Shown here in pieces: positions 33,292-44,211 of a DNA stretch of 64,000 bases. The notes below the pieces were generated by a model that had not been told where the DNA came from, did not search any database, and saw nothing but the letters and a program-made list of their open reading frames with translations. This DNA comes from Doryteuthis pealeii (taxonomy: Eukaryota; Mollusca; Cephalopoda; Myopsida; Loliginidae), in the NCBI GenBank assembly GCA_023376005.1, contig CM042148.1, forward strand, positions 66,234,511 to 66,298,510, in the 5' to 3' direction. Positions within the stretch are counted from its first letter, which is position 1, and each line of letters opens with the position of its first letter. Made by a program: the position numbers and the translations under genes.

Positions 33292-33462
33292 ATATATTAA
33301 GAATACGAACAGTCATTTCGTATTCTTTAGAACAAAATACTGAGTTTTCTAAGATAGTGGCTCTATTGTAGTGAACGTTTTATTTTTCCTGCAAATCAAC
33401 ATCTATTTTCTCTGAACAACTGGATACTTCAACCCCTCTCTCTTTCTGTCTTTCTATGCCCC

Positions 33463-33735
<273 letters not shown>

Positions 33736-33739
33736 TCAC

Positions 33740-34215
33740 TTTCTGATACGGTGTGCAAAAATCAGGCGTTAAAAAAATCGACCTTTTTACTTTAAGAATT
33801 TATTTTATTGGTTCGTATTTTTCCTTCTCTATCTGAAATGGTAGTTTTAAAAAATCTGAAATCAATCAATTTTGGAATTTTTGGTGGATTTTCGGGTTAT
33901 TCTTCACCACGGGTATTAAAATTCTAATGGTTTAATATTTAAGATTGTTTTTTAACTCTTCGTTTGCATTTCCTTCAACTTCTGTCTACTATTTCTAATT
34001 AAACTTCGAAAAGTTTCCGTTAAAAAGGTTTTCCCTTTTTGCTTCCTCAAAAATGTGGTAAACCTTAATTAAGTGTAATGAGTGTCATGCCGATTATTCA
34101 AGAAATAATTATTTAAAATTTAAAATGTCAAATAGAAATAATATTTTCGTACAAAGCGCTAATATTATTAAACAGAGACAAAATCAACAGTTTCGTGTTG
34201 AATAACATATTTCCT
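33740..34215. other. Unassigned AT-rich sequence
   Basis: I see no gene or repeat boundary. Confidence 0.45.
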
Positions 34216-34220
34216 TATTA

Positions 34221-34307
34221 TTTGTATTATTCGGACTATTGTCCTCATCTTTATTGTTATCTGTACAGATAACAATGAAGATGAGGACAATAGTCCGAAT
34301 AATACAA
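34221..34307. repeat. 87-bp palindrome
   Basis: TTTGTATTATTCGGACTATT..AATAGTCCGAATAATACAAA with centre CTGTACAG near 34,263. Arms match the ends of the elements at 55,375-55,682 and 60,288-60,500, so it is probably a deletion product of that family. Confidence 0.85.
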
Positions 34308-34377
34308 ATAATACTAATTATCAAGCCTCGTCTAAAAAGATTTAGAGAAATAACATATTTCCGATTCAGAAATCATC

Positions 34378-34745
34378 ACCATCATTCATCATCATCATCA
34401 TCATCATCATGTCGCGCTATTACCACGGATATCCATGACAATCTCTCTCCAACCCTATCACTCATTGTTCTCGGGAGGTCCTCTGCAACATCCAGTATCC
34501 GCACAGAGCTGGTAAATGTACGTCTTTGCTGGTCGGCCCACACTGGCGTGCCTATGTTCTGCCTTCCATATGAGGACGTCATTTATAAGTTCGTTCTTGC
34601 TTCTCCAGTAGTGTCCTGCGTGTATTGTTCGTCTTACTCGGATGGTTTGTGTGATATGGAGTAGGTGATCGTACAGCTGTTTTCTTGTGGTGTTGTTTCC
34701 ACGTTTTGTTTAAGATCGCACGCAGCATTCTTGCGAACATTCTGT
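34378..34745 (-). pseudogene. LINE ORF2 3' end with (ATG)n tail
   Basis: Minus strand: RMLRAILNKTWKQHHKK near 34,735-34,680, then HCWRSKNELINDVLIW-like, frameshifted, down to MSDRVGERLSW and an Asp-coding (GAT)n tail at 34,378-34,409. It belongs to the same family as 10,440-11,987 and is heavily decayed. Confidence 0.8.
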
Positions 34746-34834
34746 AATATACTCCAATACCGAAAACTATAAAGCTTAACGTATCCATGTTGTATAGCCG
34801 ACTACTGGACTTCAATAAAACCACAGACACGTGT

Positions 34835-35300
34835 ATATAAAATTATGACCCGTCTTTATTTTTTTCGTTGTGTGGGTGGCGACGAGTGTTCACAATGAAA
34901 ATGCCCGGGTAGTTGGTGAAGAGCACAGTGTTCACAATGAACTTCCGAGGGTGGTTGATGACGGGAGGCGACGAGGTTACATTCACGGCTGCTCGCTGGG
35001 GACTGACTGACACACTTCATCCGCTAGCCTTTATATACAATAAATATGCCCACGCATTTTTATCTTTTGATCTGATAAGGAACATATTTCCTTTTTTATA
35101 TATTTCTTTATCTTTCTCTCCGCCTCCTCACCGGAAGAGGAGTTTTCCGTTTTCCTTTTTTCTTTTACATATTTCTTCATCTTCTCCCTGCTTCTTGACC
35201 GGAAGATCTCTCTTCCGTTCCTCCCCTTTTTATATATATATATACATATATTTCTTTATCTTTCTCTTAATCTCTTGACCGGAAGATCTCTCACGATATG
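34835..35300 (-). mobile_element. LTR-like promoter fragment
   Basis: Minus-strand order: TTATCAGATCAAAAGATAAA, TGCGTGGGCATA, TATA box TATATAAA (35,037-35,030), then a GC-richer stretch (GTCAGTCAGTCCCCAGCGAG) and TTATTTTTT-side poly(A)-like signals. Its order agrees with 42,490-42,860 although sequence identity is modest. Probably a decayed long terminal repeat. Tandem CCGGAAGA-containing units at 35,130-35,290 are U3-like repeats. Confidence 0.45.
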
Positions 35301-35496
35301 CAGCATTCACATTTTAAAATGTAGACTAGAATCACAGCATCAATGAACGCTCACCAAAACCGATTCATCGTCCTGTCAGCGAGCCTTAGAATATAATGGC
35401 AGTATCCTCTGTAGAAGGGTAAGAAGCCCCCTCCAAAAGGGGCATGTCCTGGGTATGACACTTAACTACCAGCAAAAGGAATATTCTAATTGATAA

Positions 35497-35500
<4 letters not shown>
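35300..35500. other. Unassigned sequence
   Basis: I see nothing beyond low similarity to surrounding repeats. Confidence 0.4.

Positions 35501-35580
<80 letters not shown>
35500..35580. repeat. (CA)n-(TA)n-(TG)n self-complementary microsatellite
   Basis: ACAC.. ATATATATAT ..GTGT forms an approximately 80-bp perfect inverted repeat and is flanked by TAAATACACAC / GTGTATTTAT. Confidence 0.95.
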
Positions 35581-35589
35581 TTATCGGTT

Positions 35590-36290
35590 AAATTCTTCCT
35601 CTTGCTTGTAGATGTGCTGAAGATCCAGTAGTTAGGACCTCTGGCTGATGAAAATTCGGTCGATTTCGATCCCGGTTTAGGGGTAGCCTGCTAAGTCTAG
35701 CCACACTGCAGAGACAATTTGAAATGCTGTTTTTTCGAAGTCTAGTCCTAAACACTAATCTTATGACCACTTTTCCCAACAAGATTGGATTTGTACTGCA
35801 CACAGACTATTTTCCAAACTAAGTATTAAACTATTAAAAGAAATCTTTGAAAAATGATGTGTCTATCTCGGAGCAATGGTGGCTTGTCTGCTTGCCAATA
35901 AGCAAACCGTGTTACGAATAAATTGAAACTGAAAAACACTCTGGAGTGTGATTAAAACTGTCACTTTAAATTATATTCGTCATCGAAATAAAAGAAAAAA
36001 AAAGAAATTACTTGCCTATAAAAGATGCACATACATCTGACTTGTATTTCTTTTTTTATTTACTCTTAAGTGAAGTCTTACAGGTTTCAAATAGATTACT
36101 ACGTTTTATTTTTACTTATCAACGTCTATTTATATAAGCCAGACTTTATTTTAATATTCTGATTGTAATTTGCTGAGTTTCAACTAAAATTAAATAAATG
36201 AAAACACTTTAATGACAATTACAACTTGGTAAGTCTGATTTCAATTTATTCGCTCTTTTTTTTTTAATTCAAAGAAACTTCTGACAAAAA
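35590..36290. other. Unassigned sequence
   Basis: A 71-codon minus frame at 35,588-35,803 has no recognisable motif. No gene is supported. Confidence 0.45.
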
Positions 36291-36294
36291 TGTT

Positions 36295-36515
36295 CTGTTT
36301 TGGTTTCTTTGCTTAATGGCATATAAACCGTTGTGGGTTATTTAATGGCAAAGCCATCCTTATCGAAGAATAGTGGAAGTACGGTCGGAGATCAGAAGGT
36401 TCATATTTTCCCAAGGATATTAGTCCAAAAGTAAACATGATAGCGCGAGTGGAGATCGAACTCGCTTACTACAATGCCGTAGTCCATTTTGTTAGCCACT
36501 AAATCACGATACATT
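36295..36515 (-). mobile_element. tRNA-derived SINE, family S3, reverse
   Basis: Minus head: TTAGTGGCTAACAAAATGGA (A box region) with B box GCGAGTTCGATCTCC, and a body with CCAAAAGT-type bases. It ends in the pair GGCTTTGCCATTAAATAACC / GGTTTATATGCCATTAAGC. The same design occurs at 55,035-55,262. Confidence 0.75.
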
Positions 36516-36521
36516 ACAAAA

Positions 36522-36997
36522 TCTTATTATAATGGAGATTGAGAGTCTGTCTGTAATTAAAACTATATCAGTACCCAAGTTACAATTCTTTTATTTATTT
36601 ATGTCACATTCTTCATGATTTTATTTTTATTTTAACCTCAATTATTGATAAAATTATCTAAAATTATTAATACTGTTGTCCTTATCTACATACCAATAAC
36701 ATGAAATTGTATTTATACGTACAATAAAATAGCGGTTTACAGTGTTAACGGAAAGACTAATTTGCATATTGATCTGTGAATTTAATAAATATGTGCTTGT
36801 TATCATTGATTTTAATTGTTTTGTTTTATTCTAATAAATATAAGCAAAAATCTTGGTGATAAATCTTAAAAGAAGTACATAACAAGAAGATATAACTGTA
36901 ATTTTATTCTTCACTTCCTAATTTGACTAAATGGTTAAATTAGGAAAATTTAGTAATGAAAGACGGGAGTGATAGAAAATGATGGAAGAGTTAGTTT
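36522..36997 (+). mobile_element. Helitron 5' fragment
   Basis: The TC start after A (TCTTATTATAATGGAG at 36,522) and the 5' roughly 470 bp match the 13-kb and 53-kb copies. The hairpin and CTAG end are missing because R4 begins at 36,998. It abuts the S3 SINE on its left. Confidence 0.82.
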
Positions 36998-37315
36998 TAG
37001 AATTAGAACCTCACCACCAGACGAAGTTTAACCTAGTACTCCTAGACCCTCAGCCACCACCTTCTAGCGCACATATGATAAAAAGAGTTTTCTATAAGGG
37101 CAATAGGGTCGGAAAAATCATAGCTAGGGCTTGACGTGACCAGCTGATCGGAGGGAGCTTCTCCGACCGCCCGTCTAACCTAAGTAAGGACCAAAGTGGA
37201 CTATTGCATGTCATGGACTGCTTAGTCATCAGTATTCCGTCCTTAAGTATCACGTGTTGCCACCCACAGCCAACAGGTTGCTCCATTGGCGGAGGATCCT
37301 ACCCCTCTGCGGAGG
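36998..37315 (-). repeat. Dispersed repeat R4, reverse, 5' half
   Basis: On minus it carries GGCGACCC-like TGGGTGGCAACACGTGATAC, GCAGTCCATGACATGCAATA, GGTCGGAGAAGCTCCCTCCG and CCAGCTATGATT-type blocks, matching 4,336-4,640. Confidence 0.7.
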
Positions 37316-37319
37316 TGCA

Positions 37320-37785
37320 GTCGGTTTGTTCTACAGCCTTAGTCGACAGGGCGGGATAAAGTAGAAATAAAAACTGAAACAACTTATAAAATATGAAAAT
37401 ATTAAATAAAACAAGTGAGACAATTTTAAAAAAACATCCATTTCCTCCGAAAATTAATTTTCGCGAAAACGACCCCCCCCCCCCAAAAAAAAAAAGAACA
37501 ACAAAAGACAAAACAAAACAACAAAAAAAATGAAAAACAAAACAAAACTAAACTAAACTAAAACAAAATAAACAAAGGACCTAAAAACAAAACAAAAAAA
37601 TGACTCTTTAGCGCCTTGCCAACCCAGTGGACAACACCTGCGTTTACAGTCTCTCGAAATATAACTTTTTATAATATAACATTTATAATATTCAAAAGCT
37701 AAAAAATATCTACAAGTAAAACCTATACTATAGCACGAAATCGAACAAATATACCAGACCAAATCAACATTCTTTTCAGGGACAT
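37320..37785. other. A-rich unassigned sequence
   Basis: Contains a C10/A run at 37,471-37,496 and AAAC-rich tracts. No gene seen. Confidence 0.5.
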
Positions 37786-37790
37786 CATCG

Positions 37791-38463
37791 TGTACCGATT
37801 GTCTGCCCCTGTTTGAATCGATATGGGGTCCAGAAGGGTTATTCCCTTGATGCCAGGTTTTCGCCAGTAGAGGGCTAGAGTATTTAAGTAGTAGCCCGGG
37901 AAATTCTAACGCTTTCTTTCTCTCGGTCCAGCAAGTATTTCACATGGTTTAGGTGCTTGACGCCTTTGCCCCTTAAGTGTGGGGGTTGCCCCCCCAAACA
38001 ACTATCAGTAAGTGACATTCCTTCAGAAACTCTGTGTCACTTTCTTAGTCCTACATTCTTTATATATGTTTAGGTATCTGTTCACTATGTATTACTGTAC
38101 CTTTGTTATGTGTATATGTATTCATGTCTTGTATGTATTTCTCACGTGTTCACAAATTAAAGTCAATGTTTGTTAATATCTTATAACTTCTTTGTCGGAA
38201 TAATCTATGTACACACATGTACCCACGTTGGAAGGTTACTCTGAGACTTCCAACTTATTATATATATTTACCAACCCCTCCGCACGAGCAGGATGCGACA
38301 CAAGGTCAATTTCTTAAGCAGAGTTTAACAGGTTTGAATTCAGGTTAAAGAGCCCAGTCTGCCCTACTATTTGCCCATAGCTGGAGGGAGAGTAGGATTC
38401 ATACCTTTCCCAAGGGTATTAGCGCTAAGTGAAATGCAATTCCAACTTATTATAAGAACTTTA
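37791..38463 (+). mobile_element. Putative solo LTR interrupted by a SINE
   Basis: Starts TGTACCGATTG, carries a TATA-like TATTTAAG at 37,881, pyrimidine-rich TTTCTTTCTCTCGG downstream, and an ATTAAA at about 38,156. CATCG flanks both sides (37,786-37,790 and 38,464-38,468) as a possible 5-bp target duplication. Without the SINE its length is about 481 bp. The 3' end does not read CA, so the boundary is uncertain. Confidence 0.4.
38263..38439 (-). mobile_element. SINE S2, 5'-truncated, with 15-bp TSD
   Basis: Direct repeats TTCCAACTTATTATA at 38,248-38,262 and 38,440-38,454 bracket the insert. Minus-strand tail GGAGGGGTTGGTAAATATA marks the true S2 3' end. The tRNA head is absent, as in 5'-truncated retrotransposition. 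Confidence 0.9.
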
Positions 38464-38469
38464 CATCGT

Positions 38470-38928
38470 AACCATTTCGGTCACAGAAGTCTGAGATTAA
38501 ACGAGAAAAAAAGATGTTATCTCCACTTTTCGATACAGTCATGCCATTTCCTTTTCTTTACTACCATAGGGTCATGAGTTGTTGCAAATATCTTGAAGAT
38601 GAAAGACTTTCATCACTTTTATAATTTTATTCATAGCTTTTCTTCGACTTTAAGACAAAGGTTTCCAATAGATCGATGGAGCATGAAATTATTTCAATTT
38701 GATTATTTATGTCGTAAGAAATCAATAATTATTTATTTAATACCATGAATAAATTCACTTGTTTTTTATGTTATAAAAATAAAGTACAAAAATGAGTGAG
38801 TAAAATAACGAAAAAAATATGAAGATGATAATTAAGTTAGAAAAATAAAGATTTGGTTTATTACAAAATCTTTCAATAAAATAGATATAAATATAGTAAG
38901 ACATGATGTAACTGAGGTAGATAAACAA

Positions 38929-38930
<2 letters not shown>
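38470..38930. other. Unassigned AT-rich sequence
   Basis: No supported feature until (TA)n at 38,935-38,986 and (GATA)n at 38,985-39,005. Confidence 0.45.
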
Positions 38931-39007
<77 letters not shown>

Positions 39008-39108
39008 GGTAATTTTTCCGAAATGAAATAAAGGAAAATAAAGTGCTCAATTACAAATGTAAGAGCTTTATTTATTAAATATAACTGTTTATACAAAGGT
39101 TTTAGTGA

Positions 39109-39149
39109 ACATCTACCTAAGGTTTCAGGCTTTGCCTTCTTCAGGATAC
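39109..39149 (-). ncRNA. Hammerhead ribozyme, left arm of F11
   Basis: Minus: stem I GTATC (39,149-39,145) with GATGT (39,113-39,109); core CTGAAGA (39,144-39,138); stem II AGGC-AAA-GCCT; GAAA; stem III ACCT-T-AGGT; A cleavage position. Complete core. Confidence 0.78.
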
Positions 39150-39229
39150 TATTTAATCCTTCTGATGTGTCTGCAAGTATTCATTTTACCTAAAATGTGT
39201 ACTTGCAGACACATCAGAGGGATTAAATA

Positions 39230-39270
39230 GTATCCTGAAGAAGGCAAGGCCTGAAACCTTAGGTAGATGC
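39230..39270 (+). ncRNA. Hammerhead ribozyme, right arm of F11
   Basis: Stem I GTATC (39,230-39,234) with GATGC (39,266-39,270), one wobble; core CTGAAGA (39,235-39,241); stem II AGGC-AAG-GCCT; GAAA (39,253-39,256); stem III ACCT-T-AGGT; A (39,265) at the cleavage position. Confidence 0.8.
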
Positions 39271-39299
39271 TTACTAAAACCTTTGTATAAATAGTTATA

Positions 39300-39306
<7 letters not shown>

Positions 39307-39357
<51 letters not shown>

Positions 39358-39358
39358 G
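39307..39358. repeat. (TA)n microsatellite
   Basis: TA tract at the edge of F11. Confidence 0.95.
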
Positions 39359-39399
39359 GAATGTTGTAGTACGTACATGCCGTCATATAACTGCACAAA

Positions 39400-40190
39400 A
39401 GATGTCATTCAGCATTGATATCTCGCATGTACTTTAATATATAATGAAATAAGGAAAAGTACAAAAATACTTACTGATTTTTACTTATTAGATGATATAA
39501 TTGAATAATTAAAAAAATCAATATAAACAAATAACATTTCTAGGGATCATCACAGTTCTACATAATTAAGCAAAAATGCAAGTGTACCAATGATTAATTT
39601 TCATATGTACCGTCCTCCGCCAATGAGATAATGGGGGATTCGTTCTTCTTGCCTGGCTGATGATTTGAGATGCTCTCTAGGTCGACAATAGGGTCTTTTC
39701 TGTGGACTGGTAAATTCACCAGAGTGTATCCGTGAACAGGAGGAGTCTATTGGATATTTAAATATTTACCTCGCATCCCACGTATGCGGGTATGACACAA
39801 GATTTTTTAATGAAGGACACAACACGAGCCGAAGCTCATGAGATGTCGGGTGCAAAAAATGTGTCAATCCCGTTGGCATTCCCCCTCAAGGAGAGCGCCT
39901 CATGCACTGGACAATAAACTCAGCCCTGGCCCTTTAAATCAATTGGACAGGTGTTGCCTGGGTGGATAGTCCCCAGGGATCACGCCGTTAATTAAAAACA
40001 CAGGTCCAGTGACCAAAGCCACCGGTTCTCATGCAATCCTGCCCGCAGCGCCACATTGAAGTCAGTCCGTCAGTATATTATTGTTTTGGACAACAGCAAC
40101 TGGCTAAGCACAACTGAACTAGGCTCAAGACAGCAGGTACTTATGGAACTCCAGAATAGTCCATTCATGTATTTGGGCGATTCCATTCCT
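39400..40190. other. Apparently low-copy sequence
   Basis: 39,600-40,190 is more GC-balanced than its surroundings and shares no repeat with the rest of the window. No coding frame is convincing. Confidence 0.4.
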
Positions 40191-40199
40191 TGCGTCCTG

Positions 40200-40850
40200 A
40201 TTGGCTGCTGGGTTTCTATGATGTTATGAGGCTTCATAAATACCCTGGCGTTCTGCAGTAGGATTGGAACAAGATTAGATCCGTTTTTCAGTTACGGTTA
40301 CTTGTTGCCTTGTCTTACCAATTCGACGGCAATTGGAACTTAGTATGGTTATTCTACAGAGGAGCAGGTTATTTGTGCGTTAGAGGAGTCTACTGAGTAT
40401 GTTTTATTTTATTGCATAGCCGTAAAACCATTGTGTAAGCTTGTTGAGGCTTCATGTTTTTCGTGTTGCGGGGAAGGTTTATTGTTGTCCTTGATGTCAG
40501 GTCTATATGTAGCAATGTAGTTCCGGCGCTGGATTGAACGAACTGTGTTTCTCTGTCTTTTTTTTTTTTTTTTTGCGTTATGAGAGTCGTGATTTGTACT
40601 ACACGATAGAAGGTATTCTATGAGAGTGAGATTTTCTCGCCTCAAACCCTAGTCCCATTCTTCAAGTATCAGCTTAAGGTAAAGATCAGACCAAAGGGAC
40701 AAATGCTATCTTTCTTTGGAATTCGGCAATAGTCGGGTACATTTTGCGAAAATTGTCCGTGTGAAAGGTAATTGTCTAGATTTCTTTGTAGACTTTGCAG
40801 TTTGAGTAAAGTATTTTACGTTTCTAAAAAGACAGGTCAACCCAGCTCAG
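40200..40850 (+). promoter_or_regulatory. Possible pol II promoter and non-coding first exon
   Basis: An inverted CCAAT box (ATTGG, 40,200-40,204) lies about 35 bp upstream of CATAAATA (40,235-40,242). Transcription would start near 40,268-40,285. A strong splice-donor match CAG|GTAAGT occurs at 40,850/40,851. No long open frame lies between, so this would be a 5' untranslated exon or lncRNA. An LTR promoter is an alternative. Evidence is motif-only. Confidence 0.22.
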
Positions 40851-40859
40851 GTAAGTAAG

Positions 40860-42050
40860 ACTAGTATTTTTTGTCTTTGGTCGATTAAAACAATTTCACA
40901 CCAAGTATGAAAGAGTTTTGGTTCAAATACTTTTAGTCATGTAGCCTTTTCAGTTTTTATTTACACCTCGCCCTCCCCCAATTAGATTACAGAATCAAAT
41001 TCTCCGGAGATGTGAGTGTGATTTCAATGTTTTAGTTTTTTCATTATTGGCATCATTATTTTGACCCGTGAACTTGTCTCTTCTGTCATTTTAGCTCGTC
41101 CTTTGTGATGCTCTCACTAATTATTACTATTGCATATAATTTCTTACACCATCGGATTTTTAATTTTGTATATAAAGTTTCAATCATTCCCTCCCTCAAA
41201 CGTGTACATATAGGCTTAGCTTAGGATCTCATGTAATTACTGACGTGTTTTGATGCCTGCAGTTCGAAAGCAGTTCGAATACGACTGATTGGGTCAACGA
41301 ACGCAAATGATTATTTATGACTGTCTTTGTTACACTTTAGGGTTAAAAAGGAAATGAATTAAACTAATACATTTTATCACTTTAACTCTACAAGCAATTA
41401 AGAACTAAATTTGAATCTTTCTCATATGTATTAAAAGGTTTTAGAAAAATCAAATTGTTTCAAAATATTCATGAGTTTAGGGTTACCCTTTTTAATATAC
41501 TAAATGTAAACAAAAGAAAAAGAAAACAAATTCCTCAAATGAACGAACTTTTTAAAAGTAATTTTAAAAAACTGATAAGAAAAATCTAAAAAAAAGTATC
41601 CCTACGTATTAAAACAAATCACAAACGGGTTCGAGCAAACACTCTCGAGGCAACCTGTTTGTAAATTTCTCCACGCTTTTCTCTAGGACGCTTTCCCGAA
41701 AGTCCTAAAAATAGAAAAGCGACATATCTCGACGAAATATCCCCATCGAAGTATAGAAATCAAGGAAATTCGATGATATTATGCAATGCCGTATATAAGA
41801 AAAATGCAATAGAGAAATGAACAAAAGGTTGCAGGTTCTCCCAGCCCCCAAGGAAGTCCACCTTAGAATCACCAGGAACTACAGGTACAATTCTTACTGC
41901 CATAGCTGCTAAGGTTTATAATGCCCTTCTCTTCGCATCTGACTTGAGGCACGGAAAATCAAAAATCAAAACGGGTTTCGTAGAAATCGATCCATAACTT
42001 CTTAGATCTTGACTATTTAGCGAATCGTAGAAGGGGTTCTAGTAAAAAAA
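40860..42050. other. Unassigned sequence
   Basis: No gene or recognisable repeat; would be intronic if the donor at 40,850 is real. Confidence 0.4.
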
Positions 42051-42054
42051 AAAA

Positions 42055-42110
42055 CCTTAACGTAAACTGATTGTAGATTTGAACAAATCTACAATCAGTT
42101 TACGTTAAGG
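42055..42110. repeat. Perfect 26-bp hairpin with 4-nt loop
   Basis: Left arm 42,055-42,080 and right arm 42,085-42,110 are exactly complementary around GAAC. Either strand could form a short-hairpin RNA, or it may be a collapsed foldback. Confidence 0.9.
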
Positions 42111-42124
42111 CATTTGAATCCATA

Positions 42125-42308
42125 CATGTAGGCGCTAATATCCTTGGGAAAGGTATGAATCCAATTCTCCCTCCGGGTATAGGTTAATAGCAGGGCAGAC
42201 CTGGTTTGTTAACCATGGTTAGGTAACCAGTCTAGGAGAAGTAAAACTCCGCTTAAGAAATTGACCTTGTGTCACATCCTACTCGTGCAGGGAGTTGGTA
42301 AATATATA
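42125..42308 (+). mobile_element. SINE S2, 5'-truncated
   Basis: Begins GTAGGCGCTAATATCCTTGG and ends with the full S2 3' end TTGGTAAATATATACA. No tRNA head. Confidence 0.82.
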
Positions 42309-42489
42309 CACAGAGGAAATATGGATAAAATACAACTAGCATATATTCTTCCCAAAGAAACCTACGTCTATAATGATGCTCTATACAAAGACACGGGAGC
42401 TGTTGCATAGCGCGTCGTCACTGTACTAAATTGCAATAGTTTTATCTTCGTTGTAAGGATGACAATAACACCAAAGTTATCCTCCAGAA

Positions 42490-42860
42490 GTTTATTGGAA
42501 TAAATTCAAGCTTCTTAACTTCGAGAGAGAGGGTCAGTTTAATTAATATATTCAGTCTTTAGACTTTCGGTCCTTCGATTAAATTTCTGGGCGACAAGCT
42601 TTTTCAGTTGGTAAATATTAAGGCTAGCTTTTCCGACACCAACTACACGAGGTCCCGCTCGGCCGACTACTGACCCCGATCACCTCACTCTCTCTCCGGG
42701 TGACTGCCTCCGGGGCTAACTGACGACTGACTTGTCTCGAGCCTTCGGTTCTTTTATATTCATAGCTACTCCCACGTATTTTTATCTCTTGATCTGATAA
42801 CGGGCAGTTGTTAAACTTCTTTGTTTAATAAAACCGGAAATTCATATTTCCGTTTGTACA
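42490..42860 (-). mobile_element. LTR-like promoter fragment
   Basis: Minus: GTTATCAGATCAAGAGATAA, ACGTGGGAGTAGC, TATA AATATAAAAG (42,760-42,751), then GC-rich GAGGCAGTCACCCGGAGAGA and ..CCTCGTGTAGTTGG.. , and a poly(A)-side AATAAACTT near 42,495. Module order matches 34,835-35,300. Decayed, with no neighbouring gag-pol. Confidence 0.45.
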
Positions 42861-43019
42861 ATATATAACAGAGCCATGGTTTATTCACCTGATGGTGATA
42901 GATTTTGTTGACATTGTCACTGGAGTCCTAAAAGGAGATACATTAACATCGTTTATATTTATAACTTACGTACACTAGGTTCAACAAACGTCATTAATAG
43001 TTGTATAAAAAAATATATG

Positions 43020-43022
<3 letters not shown>

Positions 43023-43103
<81 letters not shown>

Positions 43104-43105
43104 TA
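43023..43105. repeat. (CT)n(TG)n microsatellite
   Basis: CT runs followed by TG. Confidence 0.96.
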
Positions 43106-43590
43106 AGTGCTGTTGACTTCAATGTCTACTCTACCCTAACTCAGATATAATATATAGTTTGCTATGTTTGTGAATAGATATTATTCATTATCAGCACTCG
43201 AGCATATATATCTAAGGTAGGGTAGTGTAGGCATAATATCTACGGTTTTTTATAACTGTTAGTTTCTCGCCTATTCGATTTTCAAAACCAAGTGACTGCC
43301 ACTTATTTGCAGAAGAAAGTTATCACATCGAGTTTCCTAGGGTGCCAGTGGAATGCATCTGGTTCTGCGGGCCAAGTATACCTTTTAAACCCTATCACAT
43401 GTGTGACAAATGAATCAGCTGTCTATTTCATTGACATGCCCGTGCACCCTCGAATGAGTCTTAAAACCGCGCGACCCACACACTTTTGCTACTGAAGTGA
43501 CAAAGGTTACCTGTAGGTGAAAAGATTTTAAAAAGTGATAAGACAAAATAGGAATATTTCTTTTGTCTTGTTTCATTTATTTATTTTTTA
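43106..43590. other. Unassigned sequence
   Basis: A 67-codon frame (43,292-43,495, +) has no recognisable motif. No gene supported. Confidence 0.4.
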
Positions 43591-43599
43591 TTTCATTCT

Positions 43600-43645
43600 A
43601 CCTATTGTTGTCAACTAGTTTCGACCTTAGGTCAACGTAAAGAGA
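43600..43645 (-). ncRNA. Hammerhead-like remnant
   Basis: Minus: GACC-TAA-GGTC stem II, GAAA, palindromic ACTAGT, T at the cleavage position. The CUGANGA core is destroyed. Related to 44,172-44,211. Confidence 0.4.
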
Positions 43646-43733
43646 AAAGTATTTGCGCACAAAAGTTTTTTTAGAAACCTTTTTAAAATAGATTTTTAAA
43701 AGAATGTATATGCTCTAAGAAAAACTAGGATAG

Positions 43734-43734
<1 letters not shown>

Positions 43735-43764
<30 letters not shown>

Positions 43765-44066
43765 AATTTTGTACCGCTACATATATTTATATGATCGTTT
43801 AGAGACAACAAATTCTTTATAATTATTGATATATATATATATATATATATTAATATATATATATATATATATATATTAGAGAGAGAGAGAGAGAGAGAGT
43901 GATTACCTTTGTATATATATATTGACCTTTATATATCTATTATTATATAATAACCATATATATATATATAAATAACAAATACATATATATAATATACATA
44001 TATATATATACATATATGTATAATATATTCATGTATATATATATCCTTTGTATTTATTGTTCACCT

Positions 44067-44105
<39 letters not shown>
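43735..44105. repeat. TA-rich microsatellite cluster
   Basis: Several TA tracts with a (GA)n run at 43,877-43,899. Confidence 0.93.
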
Positions 44106-44108
<3 letters not shown>

Positions 44109-44171
44109 ATATATATATAAAGGTGAACAAAGTGAGAAGGAATGTATATTTTGTTGTTTATTTTTTTCATT

Positions 44172-44211
44172 CTTCTCAGCTACTTCCGACCTTAAATCAT
44201 CGTCAGGAAAA
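44172..44211 (-). ncRNA. Hammerhead-like motif, degenerate
   Basis: Minus: core CTGACGA (44,206-44,200) is intact, extra T, stem II GATT-TAA-GGTC. The GAAA is changed to GGAA. The D2 copy B counterpart near 46,470 has also lost a base in the core. Confidence 0.5.

Larger units (their letters stand above)
39073..39305. mobile_element. Palindrome F11 with two intact head-to-head hammerheads
   Basis: Arms TATTAAATATAACTGTTTAT.. and ..ATAAATAGTTATATTTAATA mirror around TTTTACCTAAAAT near 39,188. Each arm holds a complete ribozyme. (TA)n flanks the right side from 39,305, and (TA)n/(GATA)n lies 70 bp to the left. Confidence 0.82.

Noticed and set aside
43292..43495. 67-codon frame with Cys/Trp residues
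   Set aside because: Short, no signal peptide or motif pattern, no splice or promoter context.
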